Position numbers and translations under genes: made by a program. Shown here in pieces: positions 24,401 through 34,807 of a DNA stretch of 64,000 nucleotides. Source of the DNA: Ashinkailepas kermadecensis (lineage: Eukaryota > Arthropoda > Thecostraca > Neolepadidae); contig JAOTOM010005049.1 of NCBI GenBank assembly GCA_034440615.1, forward strand, positions 186,001 to 250,000. Reading direction: 5' to 3'. Within the stretch, counting starts at the first letter, position 1, and each line of letters starts with the position of its first letter. The notes under the pieces are model-generated. The model searched no databases. It saw nothing but the letters and a program-made list of their open reading frames with translations, and was not told where the DNA came from.

Positions 24401-24934
24401 GGCCGTTGTGACACCATCAGTGACTGGTGGGCGACATATCTGGCCGTTGTAACACCATCAGTGACTGGTGGGTGACATCCTTGGCCGCTGTGACACCATT
24501 AGTGACTGGTGGGCGACATCTCTGGCCGTTGTGACACCATCAGTGACTGGTGGGCGACATCCCTTGGCCGTTGTGACACCATCAGTGACTGGTGGGCGAC
24601 ATCCCTGGCCGTTGTGACACCATCAGTGACTGGTGGGCGACATCTCTGGCCGTCATGACACCATCAGTGACTGGTGGGCGACATCTCTGGCCGTTGTGAT
24701 ACCATCAGTGACTGGTGGGCGACATCTTTGGCTGTTGTGACACCATCAGTGACTGGTGGGCGACATCTCTGGCCGTTGTGACACCATCAGTGACTGGTGG
24801 GCGACATCTCTGGCTGTTGTGACACCATCAGTGACTGGTGGGCGACATCTCTGGCCGTTGTGACACCATCAGTGACTGGTGGGCGACATCTCTGGCCGTT
24901 GTGACATCATCAGTGACTGGTGGGCGACATCTCT
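24401..24934. repeat. 41-bp minisatellite, 13 copies
   Basis: Core GTTGTGACACCATCAGTGAC then TGGTGGGCGACATCTCTGGCC. Highly uniform, so recently amplified. Confidence 0.95.
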
Positions 24935-26627
24935 GCAGCCAAGTGCAGACGCCTGCAACGCAGACAAGGCCGTAAACCGATACACCGGCGACAGCAGCGC
25001 ATGCCTATGAGAAGCAGACGGCTGTCGGTGAGTGGCCGTTGCGGCCGATCGCGTCCCTGATTGGTCGATGAAGACGCGCCCGGTCGGCGATTGGCTGGCT
25101 GCCGGCGCGTCAGCCGCCCGATGACATCCGATCTGTCAGTGGACGGCCCGCAAATATAATAAAAACACCGCCCGCTGATGATGAAAACCGAGAGCATAAA
25201 CAACGGCACTGCATCGAGGCCGGCGGCGTTTTTGCGGCCACATCCGGAGTTCTTGCGACTCCGTCGGCCCCGGTGACGCGCCACACGCCACGTCTCCGGT
25301 TACCATATGCGGCGAGTTGGCGCCAATCTGGCAGCGCGGCGTTCGCGGCGCCGCGCGGCGTGTCCGCGGCAGTCCGACGCAAACGGTCCGACAGGCAGGT
25401 GTTGGCTGCGGCATTTCCTGATCAATGCTATCGTCGGATCTCAAATTAAGCCGACGAATGCTGATGGGGGTAATTGTGTGGGTAATATTCGTCAGTGAGA
25501 GATAAGGCTGCATATGCTGGTTTGAAATTCAGTGTTTTTTTTGCGTGCATGAACCACCACGGTGAACAGACCATGAAGGCATAAGGGCGGTGGTAATTCA
25601 GCTGCGACAGCCAAAATTCGAGCTTGGGAAAATGAGGTGTCAAATGCAATCTTCCGGGACTCATTTCGTTTCCTTCCGAAATCTTGGGGGCAGACAACGA
25701 GAAAAAAATGTTCACACCTCGCAATACTGGAGCAATGTGTGTGTTTTGAGTATTGTGTGACGCACAGCGTAACCTCGTTCAACAATACCTGACTGAGTGG
25801 AGGAGGGGGGAGCTACAATTGACTCCAATGGCACCAAATCCCAGCCATTCGCCCCTCCCCAGTAATGCCTAAGCAACGTGAAATGCGATTTGACTAGGGG
25901 CCGTGACAGCGAGTGGGGCGGGGGCACGGCCGCCGCAGTTAACGGAGACCCTGTGTCACACCGTGGTCCCCTACCCTCCCATAGACAATGGATACACACA
26001 TTGTTAAAGCTACACGACGGAGTGGCAGTTCTTCGATTGGCAACATACCAGGTAACTCAAAGCACCCGGCAGTTTTGATGTCATTTGTATCCCATGACCT
26101 ATATTACCTCAGCCATTGGACTGTCTTCAGTCAAGTGCTTGAGAAGTAGTTTGAAATCGAACAAAACTGAGCAGTTCAGCACACATTACCTCCATGCTTG
26201 CCCGATTATTGCGTAATTCATATACATTAGTTTTGTAGCCTTCCTCAGTCGCCACCAAAGAAAAATCTCATGACCATTCCATCCAAAGCAAGAGTGTGAT
26301 TTACGTGTGGCTGCCCAGATACCCACACAGCTTATTTGCGCACTCATGCGACAAATTTAGACGCTCATACACTTAACATGGGGTAAACACGGACTTTGCA
26401 ATGCTCCAAAAATCCATCGTTATATTTTTGGGACACCCCCTCGTCATTGAGTTGCCGAGCTGTTCGATATTGACTATGCAATTTCCGTTGTTTATCCCAA
26501 ATCCCCGCAACACCTAATGAGCTCGTCTCCAAAGTGGAGTGTTCCCGCTCCTCCGAAATTGTCGCGTAGTACCCTCAGCAGTGTCACAAGGAAAGCAGCC
26601 GCGGGAGCACAGCCATGGTGGTCGCCG

Positions 26628-26716
26628 GTCCGCATCCGCACCCGCCGGTCCGCATCCGCACCCGCCGGTCCGCATCCGCACCCGCCGGACCGCATCCGCA
26701 CCCGCCGGACCGCATC
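26628..26716. repeat. 20-bp repeat, about 4.5 copies
   Basis: GCATCCGCACCCGCCGGTCC, with GGACC in the last two units. Confidence 0.92.
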
Positions 26717-26756
26717 CATTTGCATCAAGCGGCGTCCGTCGATGATGCTTTTGGCA

Positions 26757-26865
26757 CTCACACGTGGGCTGAGCAAACTCCTCTAACACACGTGGGCTGA
26801 GCAAACTCCACTAGCACACATGGGCTGAGCAAACTCCACTGACACACATGGGCTGAACAAGCTCC
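26757..26865. repeat. About 29-bp repeat, 4 copies
   Basis: Core CACACGTGGGCTGAGCAAAC then TCCACTAA, diverging to the right. Confidence 0.85.
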
Positions 26866-28127
26866 ATATGTAGAGTGATTGTCCTGATAAATTTCTGTTA
26901 ATATATACTATTTGTTCTTCCGATCAGCTGAAATTATGTCACGGGAGTCGTCCCGCTGAAAATAGTCTCAACTCGCTACCTGTGGGGTTCGAAGTGCCGG
27001 AAATTGGAGTTGTTCGCCAGACAGCCATAGAGGTGCGTGCAATGCAAGTGTTTGGTGAAAGTTGTCATGTAGTACTTGTCTCATATTCAATCAGTTTACA
27101 TCACAAACTCCAAAGGGAATTATCGCTTGAAATACGATAAATTAAATTGGTTTCCAATATCATATGCGATATTTAACAACTGCGTAATGCTTGTGTGAAA
27201 TGGAGGGGCGGTGGTGGTTAACAGACTACGCTTCTCAAGTACATCAAAGTTGGAAATTCAGTTTTGTTCACCACGTCTTTGATTCTGATCTTCCAATTGG
27301 CTTTGTTATGTTCCGTTTTACCTGGACGAGGCGGACCTTTTCACGAATCGATCCTTTTTCAGGCTAGATTTCATCAAACGAAGTCCCGTTCATTTCCTTT
27401 AAAAGCATACCATAAGTTATGTCAGTTCATAGCGTGAGCTGTAGCTTTTAAATTCCAGTTGTATCTTTTCGTAAGGTCAGAAACGTTCACTATTGCACCG
27501 CACTTGCGGTCACCTGGGGCTCCCATTGGTCAGATCCAAGGGTCAACCGGAGCTCTCATTGGTCAGATTCAAGCGATTGAGCAGTTCCCCCACGCTGCTC
27601 CGTCTCACAAAGTACAGCACACCGCAATAATTCGACAATCTAGTGGACGTGCTGGGACCGAGCCGCACCCAAAGTGTCGTCAGCGGCTCCAGTGCGCCTC
27701 TTCACCTGCCCGAGCAGCCCCATTGCCGCGTGCAATTTCAGCGGGCAGTGTTCAGTGATCACGCTTCCACGGCCGAGTTTGCAGACATCTATTGTTGCGC
27801 AGCGGACCCAGTTTGAGCGATGCTCGGTTCATTCGCTAATGCACTTGTTATCAGATATTTCCACTGCAATTGTATCAATACGAGGTAGCGGCATGGCCAT
27901 TTTGTTGGTATCAGCGGCGTTGACGGAGAATTATGAATCCGGCTGAAGATGCCGCCAGGTCCATTTTGCCTACTATAATATGAGCACACCCACTCTAATC
28001 GCGCATTTAAAACAGCCTGCCCGGATATCTGTAAATCGGTCTTTAAAAATGTACCACCATTTCCGGGTCTCTGTAGAATAACAGCCGCGATTGTGGTGTG
28101 GCAACCGTTGGGACGCAAACACTGAAA

Positions 28128-28378
28128 CACTCGATACACTATGCATACCGGGGTGCGGCTTAGCTTGCACTTATCGCTGCCATACCGGGGGGGGTGCCGT
28201 AATTTTCCGCCTATCGCTGCCATACCGGGGGTGCGTCTTAGTTTGCCACTTATCGCTGCCATATCGGGGTGCGCCGTATTTTACCGTTTATGGCTGCCAT
28301 ATCAGGGGTGCACCGTAGTTTGCCATTTATCGCTGTCATATTTGGATGCGCCTTAGTTTGCCACTTATGGCTGCCATG
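28128..28378. repeat. About 40-bp degenerate repeat, 6 copies
   Basis: Core TTATCGCTGCCATACCGGGG then GTGCGCCGTAGTTTGCC. Copies are diverged. Confidence 0.85.
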
Positions 28379-29236
28379 TGAAGAAGGCGCTTGTACAATA
28401 AAATTGACCTTTTTATAAGCCAAAAGCGACATAATGCTTCAGGAAATGTGTAATTTAGTCTTCCGAAAGTTCGAATATTTCAAGAAAGCCACGAGAGCCC
28501 CGTAGCATCAATTATAGATGGTGTGTCAGGAGACACTTGGCGCCGTCCTGACACCGAAGATCACAACATTTAAAATAAATCGTGCAGCAATAACTGCAAA
28601 GGAACTACTAGTAGCTTCGCCGTCGCCGCTTTCCACCCCGCCTTGATCCTTTCCACCTTTCCACCCCGCCTTGATCCACGGTGATCCATCCCACTGCCGC
28701 CAATTGCTCTACTTTCACCCTGTTGCTTAACATAACGCAGATGCCTGTAAGGTGCTTCGAGTGCACTTTGGCATGCTCCTCTCAAGCGGCAGGTCGTGGT
28801 TGTTGCTGCCGGGTTTCCTTACCCATGACGTCTTGGGTCGTCTTGGGTAAACACCTGCACTCAATGGTCGTCACTTTGCTTTCGTTCAGGTGCATGCCTT
28901 AGATTTGGCATATTATGGTCGGTGCCTTAGATTTGGTATATTATGGTTGGATTCCCTGCTATCCGACCTGCCCGCAAAAACATGCCATGGTGTCCAATTT
29001 CACTCTAGCAGGCGTCAAGCCAATGATGGAAGTCAAATCGAGCATACGAAAACATAAAATCGCCTGTAATTTTGTCACAAATGCAGGGTTTGCCATTTCC
29101 ACCACGAGGATTGCCTAAAAACAATTATATTTCCGGAATTAATCACACATCCATTGCAGTATGATGGATCCACTTGCATCAGGACACACGATTGGAATAA
29201 TTGAGACGTCATGGTGTCGTTGGCGTCGTCTTTTTT

Positions 29237-29392
29237 TGCCGGTTTTGTCATAACGTGCTCTTGTTTCGGTGTTTGCCGGTTCTGTCGCCACGTGCTCTGG
29301 TTTCGCTGTTTGACGGTTCTGTCGCCACGCGCTCTGGTTTCGGTATTTGCCGGTTTTGTCACCACGTGCTCTGGTTTCGGTGTTTGCCACGC
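29237..29392. repeat. 37-bp repeat, about 4 copies
   Basis: Core TTTGCCGGTTCTGTCGCCAC then GTGCTCTGGTTTCGG. Confidence 0.9.
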
Positions 29393-29617
29393 CCTGGGGT
29401 CACAGGTCACGGTGGCACAGTGTGCAACACCTCGACGTCGCATTGCGCCAGAGTTCGTGTTCACTCGGCGAGCGAGGCTCTGGGTTCCCCACCCTCCGGG
29501 CCGAACTTTTATTCCCTGCTCGTCCAATCCTCCCCCCCCCATCTGCTGCCGTCCTTGCACGCCTATTCCCTTACCGCGCGGGTGATGATTCAGGGCGGAT
29601 GTTGGACGATTGAAAGC

Positions 29618-29890
29618 TCATTTTTTTAACACCGGAAAAATTTTCAACCTTTGACGGTTAGCTTCATCGGGGGTTATAGGCAGAGGCCAGCAAAATACCG
29701 AAGGCTCCTCATAGATCAATAGCGTGTTCAGGTCCATCACCATTGTTCGCCTGTTATCAACCAGACAAGTTGTTAACTCGCCATCGGCGTGGAGAGCATA
29801 TTTCCGTGTTTTCATCCATCTTGGTTTTTTCGTCCTGCGATTGCGCCTGTACCATAGCCGGTAGTAACCTGAAGCTTGTGCTCCCTTCAA
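29618..29890 (-). CDS. Unassigned 90-codon open frame
   Basis: ATG-started minus-strand frame with balanced, non-repetitive composition. It includes MKTRKYALHADGELTTCLVD and ITPDEANRQRLKIF. I do not recognise a family. It overlaps no array. It could be a remnant of a transposable element or chance; nothing nearby supports a promoter or splice structure. Confidence 0.15.
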   Translation of the reverse strand: MKGAQASGYYRLWYRRNRRTKKPRWMKTRKYALHADGELTTCLVDNRRTMVMDLNTLLIYEEPSVFCWPLPITPDEANRQRLKIFPVLKK

Positions 29891-30278
29891 GTGAACACCT
29901 TGGGTATCGTTTAATGGTATGCATGTTTGAGTTCATCAGGGGTCATGCTATAATGGCGCCACAAAGACAATCGTAGGCCGTTATACTTCACGAACACTGC
30001 GCAATGTAATTACACGTATTGCAGGTAGCAGGTAGCCTGTCTAATAGCTCATATGTATTGCATGAAGCTCAAAACAAGACAGTCGGTTCCAGAGGTAGAC
30101 AGGAGGAAGAAAAGCGACAAGAAACAACACAAAACTACTCTCGGATGGCTCAATACGCCAATCTGAGATAGTGCAATTACAATGTTATCTTTGCGTTCTG
30201 ATCGGGCACCAACAACCTCATTGCCCCTGAACACTCCTGTCATTGTCTTTATAATAAGCAATGTGAGCATGTCTGTGC

Positions 30279-30459
30279 ACACTTGGGAGGAACCTTGGCT
30301 TCTTTTACGACGCATTCAACCGTTAGGTCATATAGCGTCGCCAACCTCTCACGCCGATTGGTTGTGGGTGGACTCGGTAACATCGCCTGTTGCGAGATTC
30401 GAACCCATAATCTTACGATCAAGAGTCCAACACTCTACTGACTGAGCTACCGCGGCCCC
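30279..30459 (-). mobile_element. tRNA-Lys(CTT)-derived SINE, copy 1
   Basis: Read on the minus strand the element starts GGGGCCGCGGTAGCTCAG. It has an A box (TAGCTCAGTCAG), a GACTCTTGATC segment like the anticodon arm of tRNA-Lys(CTT), and a B box (GGTTCGAATCT). It then carries a tRNA-unrelated body (ACCGAGTCCAC, GTGAGAGGTTGGCGACGC, GCGTCGTAAAAGAAG) shared with the copy at 43946. The head does not fold into an intact tRNA. The 3' end is placed where similarity to the second copy fades. Confidence 0.8.
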
Positions 30460-30587
30460 ACCGGTGCACTCTGAATGGACTGGGCTCACCACCCGTTATG
30501 TCACCCACGATCCTGATGGTGGTTGGGCCGGTTGGGAATGTGATTTCCTGATGGTGATTGAGCTAAGTTATCGCCCGGCAGCACCAG

Positions 30588-30735
30588 CTTCCATCCGTCA
30601 CAAGCCTGATCAGCGGCCGGCGGTCTCGGCCCTCGGCAGCCCACCGACTGCCACCCCCGGCAGCACTAGCTCCCATCCGTCACAAGCCTGATCAGCGGCC
30701 GGCGGTCTCAGCCCTCGGCAGCCTACTGACAGACA
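30588..30735. repeat. About 80-bp tandem duplication
   Basis: CATCCGTCACAAGCCTGATC and AGCGGCCGGCGGTCTC occur in two adjacent copies with few differences. Confidence 0.88.
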
Positions 30736-31002
30736 CCCCTGGCAGCCGTGTAATTAAAACAAAACACGATATCGTGATTAACGGCCGCGGAAATGAAAAT
30801 CGGACCGATCGGGTTTCCCTTGCGTCCTGTTTATCATAATTATTGCCGGTTAATAACGCTGATCAGTGGCTCGCTCGACGGTAGCTCGCTGGCGGGCTGG
30901 CTCGCTCGAAGGTGGCTCGCTTGCAAGCTGGCTCACAGGTACGTCGCTCACCACACATGATTATGCCGATACTTGAGCGGTGCCGGTGGACAAGTCCATG
31001 GG

Positions 31003-31411
31003 GAGGGGGCGGCCGGTATGGGGCCGCCTGCTTTGTCTACCTCGCCTCCTGGTCAGTGAGGCGTGCCTCCTGATGGCGTGGATGGCGGCGGTGGGTATGG
31101 GGCCGCATGACGTGTCTACCTAACCTCCTGGTCAGTCAGGCGTGCCTCCTGATGGCGTGGATGGCGGCGGTCGGTATGGGGCCGCATGGCGTGACTACCT
31201 AACCTCCTGGTCAGTCAGGCGTGCCTCCTGATGGCGTGGATGGCGGCGGTCGGTATGGGGCCGCATGGCGTGTCTACCTAACCTCCTGGTCATTCAGGCG
31301 TGCCTCCTGGTGGCGTGGATGGCGGCGGTGGGTATGGGGCCGCCTTACGTGTCTACCTAACCTCCTGGTCAGTCAGACGTGCCTCCTGATGGCGTGGATG
31401 GCGGCGGCAGA
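31003..31411. repeat. 79-bp minisatellite, about 5 copies
   Basis: Core AACCTCCTGGTCAGTCAGGC, then GTGCCTCCTGATGGCGTGGA and GGTATGGGGCCGC. Confidence 0.93.
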
Positions 31412-31552
31412 CAAATTTCCCACTGCTATTCATACACTTCCAATTGCCAGCAGTTGTTGCTGATCGATGGTCGATCTCATGCCGCTTGATATTTGCTTAT
31501 TTACCCCTATTTGTACATCACTGCACCTGGAAGGCGTTTTGCAAGAAACCTT

Positions 31553-31559
31553 GAGGAGA

Positions 31560-31638
<79 letters not shown>

Positions 31639-31779
31639 AGGGAGGGAGGGAGGGAGGGAGGGAGGGAGGGAGGGAGGGAGGGAGGGAGGGAGGGAGGGAG
31701 GGAGGGAGGGAGGGAGGGAGGGAGGGAGGGAGGGAGGGAGGGAGGGAGGGAGGGAGGGAGGGAGGGAGGGAGGGAGGGA
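31553..31779. repeat. (GA)n followed by (GGGA)n purine tract
   Basis: GA repeats to about 31632, then about 37 copies of GGGA. Almost pure purine for over 200 bases. The GGGA part meets the four-run G-quadruplex pattern many times over. Confidence 0.97.
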
Positions 31780-31906
31780 TATATTGATAGAGGGATATAT
31801 TGATAGAGACAATGTGTGAACGTTGTTATTAGATGGGAAATTCGTTGACCTAGCATTAAGCGAAAATTATTGATGGTGATGAATGTGAACTTTACGCCTA
31901 TGTACA

Positions 31907-31974
31907 TTTATATATATATATATATATATATATTTTATATATATATATATATATTATATATATATATATATATA
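31907..31974. repeat. (TA)n microsatellite
   Basis: TA repeats with two short T interruptions. Confidence 0.97.
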
Positions 31975-33364
31975 TCATTCATACGTACATATAGTTCTAT
32001 AGAAAGTGTAGAAAACTAGGTAAACTCCGCACTTTTAACGTTGCCGCAATATGTATTACCATACTACTAGTTAGCTTTCGATGTATTCGTGTGTTAATAG
32101 CATTTGCGGAAGTATGGTGTGAAGTTGGCGTCGTAAAGGTTCAACAATTAATTAGCTTAATACTTAACACCTTCACCCTATGCTCCAACGTGCAATATGA
32201 AATAAATGAAAGACCTGGCTGTTCCACATGGTTCACCGAACATATTGCAAATGTCTGACCACTACCTGTGAATATTTTTACTTAGCCTGATGTGATTGTT
32301 GTGTTACTTTTTACCATGGGGTCAGTTTATTTGGAACATAAATCTCGCCTTACGAAATGTTTTCTTCCGCTGCGATATTTTCAATTTTGACATCAGCATG
32401 TAGATGTGTCGTTGGGGCGAATCCAGGGGGCGAAAAGGGCCATTCCCCCCACCCCCGCCCTGCAAGAGGTCGATTTTTGCTGATATTTTGCACTAAAATG
32501 ACATTTTCTCGAAACTTTAGACTATTCTGTGAGAATACCATGGTCTTAAATAGACCGAACAATGTTTGCTGTTGAAATCTGGTGAGTTTTTTTCCTCGAA
32601 ATAGGAGAATTGTTTTTTATTGGCCCCTCCCGATGCCAAGCTTCTGGCTCTGCCCCTGGTTGGTCCCATGCATCAAGGATAGATACTAATTTAGTCTTGA
32701 ATATATTTATCGGGTCGCACTACGTCAATACGTCCCAGTTTTATGGGCCACCACGTATCCTAAACTTCACTAGGTCTACTGATTTTACGAGACCTCACAC
32801 GACCTATCTCTGATGTTTGACTTACTGTCTGACTTGAAGACCTCTGACATGACATGGCCAATTATCGTGACAGTCGCAATTCCCCATGGCAGTTTTTCTG
32901 GTGCCATTTATCAGCACTCTGTTCTGATGTTCTTTGAACCGACGTTCCCTGCCATTCCGTGAGCTACCAGAATTTGCCTGACTTGGCCTGAACGAGCCAT
33001 GCTTGAACCTGCCTGATCATAACTGATCGTACGTTATCTGACCTGGCCTGGCTTTATCTGATCTCGCCTCACCACACCTGATCTTAGATGGGCCTCATCC
33101 TAACCTCATCCTAACTCATCCTAACTAACCCGGCCTGACCTCCCTTGACCTTGTCGCACCTTGGATGGCCTTAGTAATTCTTCCTTTGCCAGACCTTGCC
33201 CGACCGGATATAATCTTGCCCGGCTTCCCTAACCGTACCTGACTTTATTTGACCGCAGCTGACATTGGTTGACATTAATTGGCTGGCTGATTTCAGCCAC
33301 AAATGCATGACCCTCGCTGACCTCTGCTATGGCCTCACCTTACATGACCCGATACCTGTTGCAG

Positions 33365-33546
33365 AGCTCTGACCTGGTGGAGGACGTACGACGCCTGCAG
33401 AGCCGACTGGCTCAGATGGAGAACCACACGGCCAACCAGCGAGCTCAGCTCATGCAGGAGCTGGAGACGAAGAAGAAAACCATACTGAGGCTGCAGAGCA
33501 TCATTGAGCAACAGAAGGACTACAACGACATCAAGAAAGGCATTGT
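33365..33546 (+). CDS. cut: cut/CUX exon B: coiled-coil segment
   Basis: Internal exon of 60 codons plus 2 bases. The acceptor is CCTGTTGCAG and the donor is GTAAGT. It encodes SSDLVEDVRRLQSRLAQMEN and ends QKDYNDIKKGI plus the first two bases of a Val codon. Human CUX1 has LVEDVQRLQASLTKLREN and then ADYEEVKKELN at the same places, so this is the end of the CUX coiled coil, with regular heptads and Gln/Leu/Glu-rich composition. It leaves in phase 2, which matches the acceptor chosen for the next exon. The upstream intron is about 15.4 kb. An alternative donor two bases earlier (GTGTAAG) would leave in phase 0 and fit the next exon less well. Confidence 0.9.
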
Positions 33547-34655
33547 GTAAGTGTTCTCAATTGATGTTGGCCACTGACAACTGTGAGAGGCTGCAACTGT
33601 ATTGCAGACTGGCTTCAGCTGTTCAATAATTCTGCCGCCTCATGAATGTTCTGGATTAGGTGGACAGCACCGATCACATCCAAAATGAACTCGGGGTTCA
33701 AATTTTCCCTGCCTTAGTCATTTTACTTCGTAATAGTCCGCATTTGATCTTCTATAGCACCTGGAATACATGCACCTTAGGATGTTTCTGATCATATCTC
33801 AATAACCTGACCTGATACTGATTGGAAACCTGTCACACGTTTAGGAGGTTGTGATTTACCACTGCACATATCCTGGTTTTCGACGATATTGATGAGTAAC
33901 AAAGCTATAGACAAAGAAGCATTTGTTTAGTTTAAATTTAAATTAACCTGGTGACCTCACATGAGGTCACATTTTTATTTGTACTTGGTCATTTGTGTAT
34001 GCATCAATATTTCACTTCTGCATATATCTTCAATGATGTGCTTGTGCAAAAAAAAAGTTTTCATGTGCATCTAAAAACCGCATTGAGTCGAGATTCTGAC
34101 CTGACTGACTCGCTGTATTCGCTATGTTAAGAGCTTAGAATGCAATATGCCAAACATGTGATGGAAAGTATGCCACATTTAAAAGGTATGTCACATTTCA
34201 GAGGCATGCCACATTTCAAAGGTATGCCACATTGCAGGACGACAGCGTGGATAGTTCGGGTATTACCTCAGAAAATATCATGGTAGCCAAAAAATGATCC
34301 TTCGCAGTGTAAGGGTTAACATTTCACCGTGGAGTTGAGCGGAGTCTTGTGGGCGCTAAATGATCACAATTGTGGTCGAGGCGCCTTAAAACCAAAATAA
34401 CTAACTAACTGAGCGGAGTCTGGCGGGGCACAGGCACTCAAAATCGACTCGCCCTACCAACCCCGGAATTGTTGTCGCCCGCACGTTGACGGCCCGTGAT
34501 CGGCCGTGGGTCACAGCTCCCTGGCTGTCGCGCCCCGCAGCGGCAGATGGACCCACCTCGTGACCCACCTGACCTCGGCCAGTGCCGAGCCGGGCCTTCT
34601 GGACGTCTGGTGACGTCACAGACGGCTCGCTGACCGGCCGTCACGCTGCCGACAG
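33547..34655 (+). other. cut intron between exons B and C
   Basis: Contains a small run of ATGCCACATTTCA units (34170-34235) and the 62-bp retroposon with its target duplication. 34430-34650 is GC-rich and contains weaker acceptor candidates. Confidence 0.6.
34348..34409 (+). mobile_element. 62-bp retroposon 3' end with 12-bp target-site duplication
   Basis: The insert contains GGGCGCTAAATGATC and GGCGCCTTAAAACC and ends with a short ACTAACTAAC tail. It is flanked by exact direct repeats TGAGCGGAGTCT at 34336-34347 and 34410-34421. The 5' truncation, simple tail and 12-bp duplication are typical of LINE-mobilised retroposons. A relative in reverse orientation lies at about 47364-47419. It sits about 250 bp upstream of cut exon C. 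Confidence 0.85.
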
Positions 34656-34807
34656 ACTGCTGAAGACCATCAAGTTCGGCGGCAGCGACGTCGAGCCGGC
34701 GGACTCGGGCGGCGCGCTCACACCGCCCGGCGACGCCAAGTCCCTGGACGTGCTGAAGGAGCTGCAGAACGAGCGGACCGAGGCGAAGATCGGCACCTCC
34801 GTGCACG
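34656..34807 (+). CDS. cut: cut/CUX exon C: linker after the coiled coil
   Basis: Short internal exon: 1 base, 50 codons, 1 base. I chose the acceptor CCGACAG|A because it completes the Val codon split by exon B (GT+A) and restores the family order: KKGIV then LLKTIKF, where human CUX1 has KKELNILKSMEF. The next residues (GDAKSLDVLKELQNERTEAK) correspond to the human segment [20 protein letters not shown]. The donor is uncertain. CACG|GTCAGT leaves in phase 1 and matches the CUT exon, whereas GGTCA|GTGAGC, four bases later, looks stronger but leaves in phase 2. Without splicing, translation stops at once (CAG TGA at 34810-34815). The acceptor lies about 0.25 kb after a small retroposon insertion at 34348-34409. 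Confidence 0.75.

Noticed and set aside
30360..30459. Functional tRNA genes (also at 43946-44020)
   Set aside because: A and B boxes are present but the acceptor and anticodon stems do not pair properly, and both are fused to the same SINE body.
31564..31803. Arg-Glu and Gly-Gly-Arg-Glu open frames
   Set aside because: GA and GGGA microsatellites.
34583..34655. Longer exon C starting at 34583, 34590 or 34622
   Set aside because: 34583 and 34622 do not match the phase of exon B; 34590 does, but it adds residues absent from CUX and lacks a pyrimidine tract.
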